Shown: piece by piece, positions 7,916 through 25,472 of the stretch
How positions within the stretch are numbered: the stretch's first letter is position 1
Layout of the letters: the number at the start of each line of letters is the position of its first letter
Origin: Croceicoccus hydrothermalis
GTDB lineage: Bacteria; Pseudomonadota; Alphaproteobacteria; Sphingomonadales; Sphingomonadaceae
Reading direction: 5' to 3'
DNA: 64,000 nt
Assembly (NCBI RefSeq): GCF_022378335.1
Contig: NZ_JAIQCI010000003.1
Span: 310,001-374,000, forward strand
Made by a program: the position numbers and the translations under genes
Notes under the pieces: model-generated
Databases searched by the model: none
Seen by the model: the letters and a program-made list of their open reading frames with translations, nothing else
What the model was told of the DNA's origin: nothing

Positions 7916-10657
7916 TTGGCCCGCAGCCCGATACCCAGCCAGCGCCGCATCATCGACCGCCGCCGCGTCGTGGCGAAACTCGACGCGCTGATCGACGACA
8001 TGGACACGCTCGACCGGCAGCCGCTCATCGCGCTGCTGCGCTCGGCGCTGTCGGACGGGCGGGCCGAAATCGCGCGGCGGCTGGAGACGGAGCCATCTGC
8101 CGGGCACAAGGCCGCCGCGGCGCAGGCTTTCCTCGTCGATCAGATCGTGCGCATCATCCACGACCACGTCATCACCCATGTCTATCCCGCCGCCAACCGG
8201 AGCAAGGGCGAGCATCTCGCCATCATGGCGGTCGGCGGGTACGGGCGCGGCGAAATGGCGCCGCAATCGGACGTCGACATCGCGTTCCTCACCCCCATGC
8301 GCAACACGCCCTGGTGCGAACAGGTGATCGAGGCGATGCTCTATTACCTGTGGGATCTGGGGCTGCAGGTCGGCCATTCGAGCCGGTCGATCGACGACAT
8401 GGTCCGCTTGGCGAAACAGGACCTGACCATCCGCACCGCCCTGCTCGAAGGGCGCTTCCTGTGGGGGGAGCAGGCGCTTTACGATGTCGCGAAGCAGCGG
8501 TTCTGGAACGACGTGGTGACCGGGTCGGAGCGTCAGTTCGTGTCGGAAAAACTGGCCGAGCGCGAGGCGCGGCACAAGCGCATGGGCGACAGCCGCTATG
8601 TCGTGGAGCCCAATGTGAAGGAGGGCAAGGGCGGCCTGCGCGACCTGCACACGCTCTACTGGATCGGGAAATATATCCACCAGGTCCGCGAACCGCGCGA
8701 GCTGGTCGATGCGGGCCTTCTCACCCCGGCCGAATTCCGCGCCTTTCGCCGGGCGGAGAATTTCTTCTGGGCGGTGCGCTGCCATCTGCACACGATCACC
8801 GGGCGCGAGGAGGACAGGCTGACCTTCGACCTGCAACGCGAGGTCGCCGCCCGCATGAATTTCGCCGACCGTCCGGGCAAGAGCGCGGTCGAACGCTTCA
8901 TGCATTACTATTTCCTGCAGGCAAAGCGCGTCGGCGGGCTGACCGGCGTATTCCTCGCCCAGATGGAGGAGCAGTTCGCGAAGAGCCAGTCGGCAAGGCT
9001 CATGGCGAAGCTGACCGAAAAGCGGCGCAAGGTTCGCGGCTTCGTCATCGCGGGCGGGCGCATCACCGTGCCGGACGACGATTTCTTTGCCGAAGACCCG
9101 GTGCGCCTGGTCGAGATCTTCACCCTCGCCAACAAGGAGGGGGTGGAGGTCCATCCCGACGCGATGCGCATGGCCGATCGCGATTCGGGGCTGATCACCG
9201 GCAAGATCCGCCGCGACAAGCGCGCCAATGCGCTGTTCCTCGATCTGTTGTCGAGCGAGGACAATCCCGAACTCGCGCTGCGCTGGATGAACGAGGCCGG
9301 CGTGTTCGGGCGCATCATGCCCGAATTCGGCCGCGTCGTCGCACAGATGCAGTTCGACATGTACCACCATTACACCGTCGACGAACACACGATCCGCGCC
9401 ATCGGAAAGCTCGCCGAAATCGAGAGCGGAGAGGTGGAGGAGGCGCATCCCGTTTCCACCGCGATCATTCCCAAGCTTCAGCATCGCCGCGCGCTTTATG
9501 TCGCCACGCTCCTGCACGATATTGCCAAGGGGCGCGGCGGCGATCATTCGGTGCTGGGCGCGGAAATCGCGAAGAAGGTCGGCCCGCGCCTGGGGCTGAG
9601 TGCGGAGGAGACGGGGCTCGTGTCCTGGCTCGTTCGCTATCATTTGCTGATGAGCGCGACCGCGTTCAAGCGCGACCTGTCCGACCCGAAGACGATCCAC
9701 GATTTCGTCACCGAGGTGCAATCGCTCGAACGGCTGCGGCAATTGCTCGTGCTGACCGTGGTGGACATCGGCGCGGTGGGACCGGGCGTCTGGAACAGCT
9801 GGAAAGGACAATTGCTCGGCGAATTGTTCTTCGCGGCGGAGGAACGCCTGCGCCTCGGCTTCAAGTCGAACGGGCGCACGCACAAGATCGAGACGCGCAA
9901 GGACGCCGCCCGCGAATTGCTCGCCGACGATGCGGAGCTGGTCGACACGGTCGGCGCGGCGATGCACGAATCGTACTGGATCGCGGAGAGCGAGGAGGTG
10001 ATTGCCCGCAACCTGCGCCAGATGGACGCGATGGGCGAGGATCAGCTCTCCATCGAATGCCATTACTGGGAAGAGCGCGGCGCCACCATGGTCACGGTCG
10101 TCACGCCCGACCATCCGGGCCTGTTTTCGCGCATCGCCGGCGGCATCCACCTGGCCGGCGGGAACATCATCGACGCGCGCATCCACACCAATCGCAACGG
10201 GCGCGCGGTGGACAATTTCCTGGTGCAGGATCCGATGTGCCGGCCGTTTCGCGAGGAATCGCAGATCGCCCGGCTGACCCAGTCGATCCGCGACACGCTC
10301 GCCAACAAGGTGAAGCTGGTGCCGCAGCTCGCCGCGCGGCCCATGTCGCGCCCGCGCGCCGATGCGTTCGAGGTGCAGCCGCGCGTGACCTTCGACAATG
10401 ACGCATCGAATCGCTTTACCGTGGTGGAGGTGAACGCCCGCGACCGCCCGGCCCTGCTCAACCGGCTCGCCCGCGCCATGTTCGAGGCGAAGCTGCTCAT
10501 CAATTCCGCGCATGTCACCCATTACGGGGAGCGCGCGGCCGATACGTTCTACGTCACCGACCTGCTCGGCGACAAGATCACGGCGAAGGCGCGGCTGGAC
10601 GCGCTCGAAAAACGGCTGCTCGAGGCGGTGGAGGCGACGGAGGAGGCCGCGGGCTAG
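7916..10657 (+). CDS. glnD: Bifunctional [protein-PII] uridylyltransferase / uridylyl-removing enzyme
   Basis: GlnD senses glutamine and uridylylates or deuridylylates PII proteins, which sets glutamine synthetase activity and nitrogen gene expression. The TTG at 7916 follows GAGGAAA at ideal distance and is preferred to the ATG at 7862, giving 913 residues. The nucleotidyltransferase motif is GGYGRGEM (residues 107-114) with metal ligands in SDVD (118-121). Next come EPNVKEGKGGLRDLHTL, the HD phosphohydrolase pair HD at 534-535 followed by KGRGGDHS, and two C-terminal ACT domains (ATMVTVVTPDHPGLFSRIAG and FTVVEVNARDRPALLNRLAR) for glutamine sensing. All four domains are intact. It is divergent from lgt. 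Confidence 0.97.
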   Translation: MARSPIPSQRRIIDRRRVVAKLDALIDDMDTLDRQPLIALLRSALSDGRAEIARRLETEPSAGHKAAAAQAFLVDQIVRIIHDHVITHVYPAANRSKGEHLAIMAVGGYGRGEMAPQSDVDIAFLTPMRNTPWCEQVIEAMLYYLWDLGLQVGHSSRSIDDMVRLAKQDLTIRTALLEGRFLWGEQALYDVAKQRFWNDVVTGSERQFVSEKLAEREARHKRMGDSRYVVEPNVKEGKGGLRDLHTLYWIGKYIHQVREPRELVDAGLLTPAEFRAFRRAENFFWAVRCHLHTITGREEDRLTFDLQREVAARMNFADRPGKSAVERFMHYYFLQAKRVGGLTGVFLAQMEEQFAKSQSARLMAKLTEKRRKVRGFVIAGGRITVPDDDFFAEDPVRLVEIFTLANKEGVEVHPDAMRMADRDSGLITGKIRRDKRANALFLDLLSSEDNPELALRWMNEAGVFGRIMPEFGRVVAQMQFDMYHHYTVDEHTIRAIGKLAEIESGEVEEAHPVSTAIIPKLQHRRALYVATLLHDIAKGRGGDHSVLGAEIAKKVGPRLGLSAEETGLVSWLVRYHLLMSATAFKRDLSDPKTIHDFVTEVQSLERLRQLLVLTVVDIGAVGPGVWNSWKGQLLGELFFAAEERLRLGFKSNGRTHKIETRKDAARELLADDAELVDTVGAAMHESYWIAESEEVIARNLRQMDAMGEDQLSIECHYWEERGATMVTVVTPDHPGLFSRIAGGIHLAGGNIIDARIHTNRNGRAVDNFLVQDPMCRPFREESQIARLTQSIRDTLANKVKLVPQLAARPMSRPRADAFEVQPRVTFDNDASNRFTVVEVNARDRPALLNRLARAMFEAKLLINSAHVTHYGERAADTFYVTDLLGDKITAKARLDALEKRLLEAVEATEEAAG

Positions 10658-10672
10658 CGCGGGCGCCCCGGT

Positions 10673-12007
10673 TCAACCCGCCGCGCGCAACCGGTCCAGC
10701 GCCCGCTCCTGCCCGATCAGCGGGAGCAGCGCGGCCATGTCCGGCCCGTGCCCCCGCCCGGTGAGCGCGAGGCGGAGCGGCAGGAACAGCGCCTTGCCCT
10801 TGCGCCCGGTCGCGGCCTTCAGCCTGCCGGTGAGCGTCTTCCACGCATCCTCGCCCCATTCGATTCCCTGCGCGTCCTGCGCCGCTGCGGCGATAAAGGC
10901 ACGATCTTCGGAATCGAGATCGGGTGCGGGCACCGCCCCTGTCACGACCTGCCACCAATCCCCTGCATCGTTCAGCGTTTGGAGGTTCGGGCGGATCGCG
11001 GCCCATGCGGCCTCGTCCATTCCCGTCGGCAGGCGATGGGCGATGGCGGCATAGTCCGTTTCGTGCAGGAGCTGCGCATTGATGCGCATCATTTCCGCCT
11101 CGTCGAAACGGGCAGGGGCACGGCCGAACGTGGCTAGGTCGAAGCCCGCCGCCATCGCGTCGAGCGAACGCATCGCAATGACCGGCTGCGACGTGCCGAT
11201 GCGTGCCAGCACGGACAGCAACGCTTCGGGTTCCACGCCCTCCTCGCGCATGTCGTCCACCCCGGTCGAACCCAGGCGCTTCGACAGCTTGCCCTCCGCC
11301 CCGGTGAGCAGCGCCTCATGCGCGAAACGCGGCGGCGCGGCGCCCAACGCGGAAAACATCTGCACCTGCACCGCGGTATTCGACACGTGATCCTCCCCGC
11401 GCAGCACGTCGGTAATGCCCATTTCGACGTCGTCCACCGCGCTCGGCAACATATAGAGCCAGGATCCGTCGGCACGGCGAATCACCGGGTCGGACAGGGC
11501 AGCGGGGTCGAAATGCTGCGCCCCGCGAACCGCGTCGTCCCACGCGATCGGCGCGTCGTGATCGAGCCGGAACCGCCAGTGCGGGGCGATGCCCTTCGCC
11601 GCATAATCGGCATGGTCCTTCTGCGTAAGGTCGAGCGCGGCGCGGTCGTAGATCGGCGGAAGCCCGCGGCCGAGCAGGATCTTGCGCTTGAGCTCCAGTT
11701 CCTGCGCCGTTTCATAGGCGGCGTAGATGCGCCCCTCGGCACGGAGCCGTTCGAACGCCGCCTCGTATATCTCCAGCCGCTGCGACTGCCGTGCCTCGCC
11801 ATCGGGAACGAGGCCGAGCCAGGCAAGATCGGCGCGGATGGCATCGACGTGGCGTTCCTCCGAACGCTGCGCATCGGTGTCGTCGATGCGCAGCAGGAAA
11901 CGCCCGCCGTCCTTCTTGGCCAGCAGGAAATTGTGCAGGGCGGTACGAATATTGCCCACATGCAGCCGGCCGGTCGGCGAGGGGGCGAAACGGGTGATCG
12001 TGGTCAT
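10673..12007 (-). CDS. gltX: Glutamate--tRNA ligase
   Basis: This is a class I aminoacyl-tRNA synthetase that charges tRNA with glutamate. The ATP-binding HIGH-type motif is APSPTGRLHVGNIRTAL at residues 8-24, where G-N replaces the usual G-G after HV. The second signature is KLSKRLGS, a variant of KMSKR. At 444 residues it is somewhat shorter than common GluRS (about 470-490). Alphaproteobacteria often have two GltX paralogues with different tRNA preference, and this could be either, so tRNA-Gln mischarging cannot be excluded. It converges with glnD and ends 15 bases from it. Confidence 0.93.
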   Translation of the reverse strand: MTTITRFAPSPTGRLHVGNIRTALHNFLLAKKDGGRFLLRIDDTDAQRSEERHVDAIRADLAWLGLVPDGEARQSQRLEIYEAAFERLRAEGRIYAAYETAQELELKRKILLGRGLPPIYDRAALDLTQKDHADYAAKGIAPHWRFRLDHDAPIAWDDAVRGAQHFDPAALSDPVIRRADGSWLYMLPSAVDDVEMGITDVLRGEDHVSNTAVQVQMFSALGAAPPRFAHEALLTGAEGKLSKRLGSTGVDDMREEGVEPEALLSVLARIGTSQPVIAMRSLDAMAAGFDLATFGRAPARFDEAEMMRINAQLLHETDYAAIAHRLPTGMDEAAWAAIRPNLQTLNDAGDWWQVVTGAVPAPDLDSEDRAFIAAAAQDAQGIEWGEDAWKTLTGRLKAATGRKGKALFLPLRLALTGRGHGPDMAALLPLIGQERALDRLRAAG

Positions 12008-12034
12008 GGCCGCTGCGTTAGCGCCGTTCGCTTC

Positions 12035-12490
12035 TTATTGCGAGCGGAGCGTGACCGTATGCCCACCGCCGGAAATCCGCACGGCGTCTGTTCCCGACGG
12101 CTCGATTCTGCGCGCTGCGTCGAGCACGTTTGCGGCATCCACCACGCCGGGGGGAATGCCGATCGGGCATGGGTGAGGCGCGGGCACCCCCGGACGAGGG
12201 TCCGCGGCCGCGATGGGCGGGGAAGCGCGGCGCTGCGTCCGAAAACGATGGCCCGATACGACATAGCCCCACGCATAACCCGCGCAGGCCGGGCCCCAGC
12301 CAATGCTCGCACCATCGCCCACCATGACGGCTCCGGACGCGACCGCGCGGCCGTCGATCGCCGCAATGCGCCAATGTCCGGCGAGCGTCGGGACTGCTTC
12401 GCTCGTGCGGATCGAGTCGCCTCCGCCGCCGTTCGTCTCGCCTGCGCCGGGACCGCACGCGCCGATCGCGGCCGCCAGCAAGAGAGGCAT
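12035..12490 (-). CDS. Lipoprotein with META/HslJ-like domain
   Basis: The product is 151 residues from the ATG at 12490; an earlier ATG at 12559 would overlap the upstream gene and spoil the signal. The N-terminus is a lipoprotein signal with the cleavage site at AAIGAC. A Ser-Gly rich linker follows, then LAGHWRIAAIDGRAV, which resembles the first strand of META/HslJ domains, and a C-terminal strand region (AVRISGGGHTVTLRS). HslJ-type proteins are envelope proteins linked to heat and antibiotic stress. The assignment rests on a short pattern. It lies just upstream of gltX on the same strand. Confidence 0.55.
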   Translation of the reverse strand: MPLLLAAAIGACGPGAGETNGGGGDSIRTSEAVPTLAGHWRIAAIDGRAVASGAVMVGDGASIGWGPACAGYAWGYVVSGHRFRTQRRASPPIAAADPRPGVPAPHPCPIGIPPGVVDAANVLDAARRIEPSGTDAVRISGGGHTVTLRSQ

Positions 12491-12533
12491 CGCACGCGAC
12501 CACCGGGTCCGCAACCGCCCTCCCCGCACCGCA

Positions 12534-12785
12534 TCAATCCTGCAACAACCGCTCCGCAAGGCTGCCGATCTCGTCCGGTTCCAGAATCCAGGTCCGCGTC
12601 GCGCGCCCTTCGCGAAACACCGGCTTCGTCAGCAGGATCCGGGCATTTTCGCGCGCATGCGGTTTGTAGAGCGCGTAATGCTTCGCGCATTCGTAGATCA
12701 CCCCGATGATCGGCGTGCGCCCTTCGAGGTCGATCATCGTGGCGGGCTGATCGCCGGGAATGTCGTCTATCGTGTATCGTTCCAT
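12534..12785 (-). CDS. Conserved small hypothetical protein (83 aa)
   Basis: A short acidic-to-neutral cytoplasmic protein (MERYTIDDIPGDQPATMIDL at the start; RTWILEPDEIGSLAERLLQ at the end) without signal or membrane segment. An AGGAGGG-type ribosome binding site lies just upstream of the ATG. I do not recognise a family. It lies between the rpoC terminator and the META-like lipoprotein, on the same strand as both. Confidence 0.6.
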   Translation of the reverse strand: MERYTIDDIPGDQPATMIDLEGRTPIIGVIYECAKHYALYKPHARENARILLTKPVFREGRATRTWILEPDEIGSLAERLLQD

Positions 12786-12831
12786 CCCTCCTATCTTGGA
12801 GGCGGAACATGGCTTGGCAAGATGCGGGCAA

Positions 12832-12864
12832 AACGAAACCCCCGCCGGACGGGCCGACGGGGGT
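12832..12864 (-). terminator. Rho-independent terminator after rpoC
   Basis: A perfect stem ACCCCCG / CGGGGGT with a GC-rich loop is followed on the minus strand by TTTCGTTTT, 28 bases beyond the rpoC stop. Confidence 0.85.
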
Positions 12865-12891
12865 CTCGTGTTTCAGGAACGGGCGCGGGGA

Positions 12892-17232
<4,341 letters not shown>

Positions 17233-17331
17233 GTTTCAAATCCCTTGAGGGGAAAAATCCGTGGCGGCAGCGATAAGGTTCGGGGCGCCTTGGGGCAGGT
17301 CCGCCGACCCGCCCCGTATCGCACCGCGCTT

Positions 17332-21537
<4,206 letters not shown>

Positions 21538-21905
21538 GAAGGATCGTGCCTTTGTCGCTTCGAGTTTAGCCGAGTCGCGCCAGGGCAATATGCCGTGCGA
21601 CCGGTCGGAATTTTCGATGCACGGGAAAGATATCCGCAAACGACGAATGGCCGCAAAACCTCAGGGAACGCGCCCTTTGGCGTTTCCCCGGCTTGCAGCC
21701 GCCGCGTCGATGCAGATGTCCCGCCGCCTCCATCCCGGGCCGGCCCCCGCGCAAGGGCCGCCTTGCTCGAAGCGTGCGGACAGCGGCTCCTATAGGCCAA
21801 CGCCGCCGCCCTGTCAAAGCCGCAACCGCGCTCCGATTGACTATGCCGCGGCGCAAACTCATACACCCGCCGCCCGGCGAATGGCGGGCATTCGGGAGAG
21901 TGGCC
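21538..21905. promoter_or_regulatory. 368-bp divergent intergenic region, rpoB leader on the minus strand
   Basis: No protein gene is credible here. It must hold the rpoBC promoter (minus) and that of the membrane-protein gene (plus). A hairpin at 21664-21688 (GGGAACGC paired with GCGTTTCCC, one bulge) is the clearest structure and would lie in the rpoB leader if transcription starts upstream of it. No convincing -35/-10 pair was assigned. Confidence 0.4.
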
Positions 21906-22628
21906 ATGCGTTTCATCGAGGGCTTTCGCTTCGCGCATCGCGAAAGCCTCGCGTTTGTCGCCGCCTGCCCGTTGCTCGCTCTCATCCCCGTCGCGGCGGA
22001 AATGGTTCAGCATGCCGCCGAAATGCAGTCTGGCCTGTATGACAGCATGGCGCGTTTCCGCACGATGAAGGACGATGCCCTGCCGGTCGGCCTCGCCTTC
22101 GTGAAAGTGTTCGCGCTCAACCTCTCGACCTATTGCGTTATCCGTTTCCTGGCCGGCGGGCGCGATGCGCGGGCGGCCCGCACGCTGGAGCCGCGCGCCA
22201 TCCGCCTGTTTGCCGCCGTCCTCGGCCTGCAGATGCTCCTTGCCGTGCTGGGATTGTTCGTGTCCACCGCCGATACGCCGGTGGGGACCGGTCTCTTCGT
22301 CTTTTCGCTGATCTTCGCGCCGCTGGCCTCGCGATTCGTCGCGGGGGCGCCGCTCGGCATCTGGATTGCGCCGGTGGCCTCGATCCGCACGATGCTCCCG
22401 CATTTCGTGTTCGCGGTGGGGTTTTCGATGCTGGCGATCCTGCCGTTGATGGGGGTGCATTATGCGCTGGGGATCGGGGCGGCGTTCATTGCCGGATCGC
22501 TCGGCAAATGGGCGTTGCTGATCGCCGATGCGCTGATCGTGGGCTGGTTGACGCCGGTGCTGGCGGCCGTGGTCTATGTCGTGGCGATCCGGCCCGGCCC
22601 GCTCGATGGCCGTGCGCATGCGGCTTGA
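21906..22628 (+). CDS. Multi-pass inner-membrane protein, function unknown
   Basis: The product is 240 residues from the ATG at 21906, which has GGGAGAG about 5 bases upstream. Upstream in-frame codons encode Arg-Pro-rich sequence unlike a protein start. About five to six hydrophobic helices are visible (for example LAFVAACPLLALIPVAAEM, LFAAVLGLQMLLAVLGLF, LLIADALIVGWLTPVLAAVV). The start MRFIEGFRFAHRESLAFVA resembles YIP/DUF-type small membrane proteins, but no firm family is recognised. It sits between rpoB (divergent) and rplJ (same strand), 286 bases from rplJ. Confidence 0.7.
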   Translation: MRFIEGFRFAHRESLAFVAACPLLALIPVAAEMVQHAAEMQSGLYDSMARFRTMKDDALPVGLAFVKVFALNLSTYCVIRFLAGGRDARAARTLEPRAIRLFAAVLGLQMLLAVLGLFVSTADTPVGTGLFVFSLIFAPLASRFVAGAPLGIWIAPVASIRTMLPHFVFAVGFSMLAILPLMGVHYALGIGAAFIAGSLGKWALLIADALIVGWLTPVLAAVVYVVAIRPGPLDGRAHAA

Positions 22629-22914
22629 CATCGGCCGCCGGATCGTTAGAGGGCGGCGGCAGAGCGACGCGCCCGCAACCCGGGTATCGCCGTTCATCCG
22701 TCCGAGACAGCTGGTGAGGGTTCCCCTCTTAATTTCCGGCCTAGACGGGGAAAAGAGTTTCTTTCGGCCTTTCCTTTTCGAAAGCGCCATTTCGCGCTTC
22801 GGCGCGCTCCTTCCCCCCTCAACGGACTCGCCCGCGTCGTTTCGGCGATGCGGACAAACGTAGCCGGTCGCGTATTCGGGTTTGCCCGGTCGCGGCCATT
22901 GTGAAGGAGTAAGC
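22629..22914 (+). promoter_or_regulatory. rplJ leader region (candidate L10(L12) autoregulatory leader)
   Basis: In many bacteria the L10(L12)4 complex binds the rplJ leader and represses its own translation. Here the 286 bases before rplJ contain two overlapping stems that cannot form together: CTTTCG (22761-22766) with CGAAAG (22779-22784), and AAGCGC (22782-22787) with GCGCTT (22794-22799). A strong GAAGGAG ribosome binding site precedes the rplJ ATG. The match to a specific L10 leader model was not tested. Confidence 0.45.
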
Positions 22915-23430
22915 ATGGATCGTTCGCAAAAAACCGATGCGGTCGCGCAGCTCAACGCAACCTTCAACGAGGTGGGCGTGGTGGTCGTCACCCGCAATCT
23001 CGGCCTCACGGTCGCACAGTCGACCGACCTGCGGCAGAAGATGCGCGAAGCGGGCGCAACCTATCAGGTGGCGAAGAACCGTCTTGCCAAGCGGGCCATC
23101 GAGGATACCGATTATACCGGTATCGCCGATTACCTGACCGGCCCCACCGCGCTGGCGACCTCGGTCGATCCGGTTGCGGCGGCAAAGGTCGCCGTCGAGT
23201 TCGCCAAGACCAACGACAAGTTGGAGATCGTCGGCGGTTCGATGGGTTCGCAGGTTCTCGACGAAGCAGGCGTGAGGTCGCTGGCCTCGATGCCGAGCCT
23301 CGACGAACTGCGTGCAAAGCTTGTTGGGCTGGTCAATGCCCCGGCGACGAAGATCGCCCAGCTGGCCAATGCGCCGGCGGCGAAGCTCGCCCGCGTGTTC
23401 GGCGCCTATGCCGCCAAGGACGCCGCGTAA
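22915..23430 (+). CDS. rplJ: 50S ribosomal protein L10
   Basis: The product is 171 residues from the ATG at 22915, with GAAGGAG seven bases upstream. It starts [17 protein letters not shown] and shows the L10 core ([43 protein letters not shown]). L10 anchors L7/L12 dimers on the ribosomal stalk. The C-terminal helix ([15 protein letters not shown]) that binds L7/L12 is present. rplL follows after 70 bases. The usual rplK-rplA genes upstream are absent from this locus. Confidence 0.98.
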   Translation: MDRSQKTDAVAQLNATFNEVGVVVVTRNLGLTVAQSTDLRQKMREAGATYQVAKNRLAKRAIEDTDYTGIADYLTGPTALATSVDPVAAAKVAVEFAKTNDKLEIVGGSMGSQVLDEAGVRSLASMPSLDELRAKLVGLVNAPATKIAQLANAPAAKLARVFGAYAAKDAA

Positions 23431-23500
23431 GACGTTTTCGAAACCGTATAATGCGCCGCGGCCCCGGCCCGGCGACAGATGAAAATTGGAGTGATTTGAA

Positions 23501-23875
23501 ATGGCCGATATCCAGAATCTCGTCGACGAACTGTCGAAGCTGACCGTCCTCGAAGCCGCCGAACTGGCGACCGCTCTTGAAGACGCATGGGGCGTTTCCG
23601 CCGCTGCCGCCGTTGCGGTTGCCGGCCCCGCCGCCGGTGGCGACGCCCCGGCCGCCGAAGAGAAGGACGAATTCGACGTCATCCTGACCGGCGACGGCGG
23701 CAAGAAGATCCAGGTCATCAAGGAAGTCCGCGCCATCACCGGCCTGGGCCTCGCGGATGCCAAGGGTCTCGTCGAAGGCGCGCCCAAGCCCATCAAGGAA
23801 GGCGTGAACAAGGCGGAAGCCGAAGAGATCAAGAAGAAGATCGAGGAAGCCGGCGGCACCGTCGAGCTGAAGTAA
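23501..23875 (+). CDS. rplL: 50S ribosomal protein L7/L12
   Basis: The product is 124 residues: an N-terminal dimerisation helix pair ([20 protein letters not shown]), an Ala/Pro hinge (residues about 37-52) and the C-terminal factor-binding domain ([39 protein letters not shown]). It recruits and activates translation GTPases. A terminator follows 45 bases later, so rplJ-rplL is a closed two-gene unit that does not read into rpoB. Confidence 0.99.
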   Translation: MADIQNLVDELSKLTVLEAAELATALEDAWGVSAAAAVAVAGPAAGGDAPAAEEKDEFDVILTGDGGKKIQVIKEVRAITGLGLADAKGLVEGAPKPIKEGVNKAEAEEIKKKIEEAGGTVELK

Positions 23876-23920
23876 GCCTCACCGCTTACGGATCGATCCT
23901 TCACCGGATCACCAAGGGAA

Positions 23921-23950
23921 AGGGCGGCCTCGCAAGAGGTCGCCCTTTTT
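23921..23950 (+). terminator. Rho-independent terminator after rplL
   Basis: Stem AGGGCGGCCT / AGAGGTCGCCCT (one mismatch) with loop CGCA, followed by TTTTT. It ends the rplJL transcript. Confidence 0.88.
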
Positions 23951-24092
23951 CGTGCGCGGTTTTGCGGGCAATGCGCGCGACGGATCACGCACCCGGCCGC
24001 TCACGCATACGTCAATTGCGGGTGACGCGCGGCGCCAAACCGGTTACCCCATGGGCAAAGGGCCGAAAACGGGCCGCAAAGCGGAAGAGCCG

Positions 24093-24722
24093 ATGATTAC
24101 CGTGCACCATCTCGAAAACTCGCGTTCGCAGCGCATCCTCTGGATGCTGGAGGAGCTCGGCCTCGCCTATGACATCGCGCGATACGAGCGCGATCCGAAA
24201 ACGATGCTCGCCCCCCGTGCGCTTAAAAAGGTGCACCCGCTCGGCAAATCGCCGGTCATCACCGATGCAGACAATGGCCGCACGATCGCAGAGACCGGCG
24301 CGATCGTCGAATATCTGATCGAAAAGGCGGATGGCCGGCTGGGCGCCCCGGCGGATGAGGATCAGCGCCTGCGATACCGCTTCTGGATGCATTATGCCGA
24401 GGGGTCGCTGATGCCGCCGCTGTTCCTGAAGCTGGTGGTGTCGAAAATCCCGATCATGGGCAAGATCGCGATGAAGCGGCTGCAGCCGATGATCGACGTG
24501 CATCTCGACTATATCGAGGATGAGCTGGGCAAATCGCCCTGGTTCGCGGGCGAGGAGATCACCGGCGCCGACATCATGATGAGCTTCCCGCTGGAGGCGG
24601 CGGCATCGCGGGCGGGGCTCGACAATGGCCGGCCGCATACGATGGCATGGCTGGACAAGATCCATGCCCGGCCGGCCTATCGCACCGCGCTTCAGAAGGG
24701 CGGCCCTTACGCTTACGCCTGA
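24093..24722 (+). CDS. Glutathione S-transferase family protein
   Basis: The product is 209 residues from the ATG at 24093. An in-frame ATG at 24051 would add a 14-residue basic extension. The N-terminal thioredoxin fold begins MITVHHLENSRSQRILWMLE with Ser at the usual catalytic place (NSRSQR), has LGKSPVITD (cis-Pro loop) and ETGAIVEYLIEK. The C-terminal helical domain ends with GADIMMSFPLEAA and PHTMAWLDKIHARPAY. GSTs conjugate glutathione to electrophiles or reduce peroxides; the substrate is not predictable. It may have its own promoter after the rplL terminator. Confidence 0.92.
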   Translation: MITVHHLENSRSQRILWMLEELGLAYDIARYERDPKTMLAPRALKKVHPLGKSPVITDADNGRTIAETGAIVEYLIEKADGRLGAPADEDQRLRYRFWMHYAEGSLMPPLFLKLVVSKIPIMGKIAMKRLQPMIDVHLDYIEDELGKSPWFAGEEITGADIMMSFPLEAAASRAGLDNGRPHTMAWLDKIHARPAYRTALQKGGPYAYA

Positions 24723-24752
24723 AGCCCTGCGCCCAAAGGGAACGCGGCGCGC

Positions 24753-25313
24753 CTAGATCCGCCAGTTGAGCCGGGCGCCGATCATGTCGAGGCCGGGGTT
24801 CTGCTCCCCGTCGAAAAGGCGGGCATGGCTGACATGCATCCAGCTCGCCTCGATCGAGAGCGCGGCATTGAGTTGCGTGCCGACCGCGATCTCCGGCTCG
24901 AACAGCACCCTACTGCCGAGATCGAGCCGCCGGCCATCGGCCCGCACCCGGCGTTCCGGTCCATCGTGCACGACGAGGCCAATGCCGGGCCGCACGTATA
25001 CCGGCCCCTTGCCAATCTTCCAGCTCAGCCCGCCGCCGGCAAAGCTGGTGTCGCCATCGAGATTGACCGACGCCACGACATAGGGCGACGGGCTCCCGAT
25101 GAAGGACAGGACCTCTTCGCGCGCGAAACGGTATCCACCGGCGATATCGACCCCGCCCTCCCCCGTTTCGAGGGTGAAGGGCGTGTCGACCGCATGGGCG
25201 TACACCCCGGCGTAGAGTTCCTGCGCCATGGCGGGCTGCGCCGCGGTCAGTGCCGCGAGCGCGAGGGCGGTGCGGCGCACGAAGGCTGTTGGAATGTTGC
25301 GGGCGATATTCAT
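24753..25313 (-). CDS. Lipid A 3-O-deacylase (PagL)-like acyloxyacyl hydrolase
   Basis: The product is 186 residues with a signal peptide (residues 1-30, ending QPAMAQ). The mature protein is a small barrel with alternating strands. Near the C-terminus, the ASWMHVSHARLFDGEQNPGL segment matches the PagL active-site region (His-Ser pair, then Glu before the conserved NPG). The final GARLNWRI is an outer-membrane barrel ending. PagL removes the 3-O acyl chain of lipid A and changes envelope permeability and immune recognition. Sphingomonads usually replace LPS with glycosphingolipids, so the true substrate here may differ. Confidence 0.8.
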   Translation of the reverse strand: MNIARNIPTAFVRRTALALAALTAAQPAMAQELYAGVYAHAVDTPFTLETGEGGVDIAGGYRFAREEVLSFIGSPSPYVVASVNLDGDTSFAGGGLSWKIGKGPVYVRPGIGLVVHDGPERRVRADGRRLDLGSRVLFEPEIAVGTQLNAALSIEASWMHVSHARLFDGEQNPGLDMIGARLNWRI

Positions 25314-25472
25314 GCATGTCTCCCTAGATCGGCAATGCTTTCGCCTGTCTGACTATCCGAGGCGACCATATGCTCGCGTCGTGCTGAAACGGCCCGGCGT
25401 GGCGGAAAGAGCGGGATGGGGGAAACGCCCCCCTTTCGCTCGGCGGCGCTTTGCCATAGGCGGCGCGCATCC

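Noticed and set aside
7508..10522. A 1004-codon open frame opposite glnD
   Set aside because: Shadow of glnD; composition and lack of motifs give it away.
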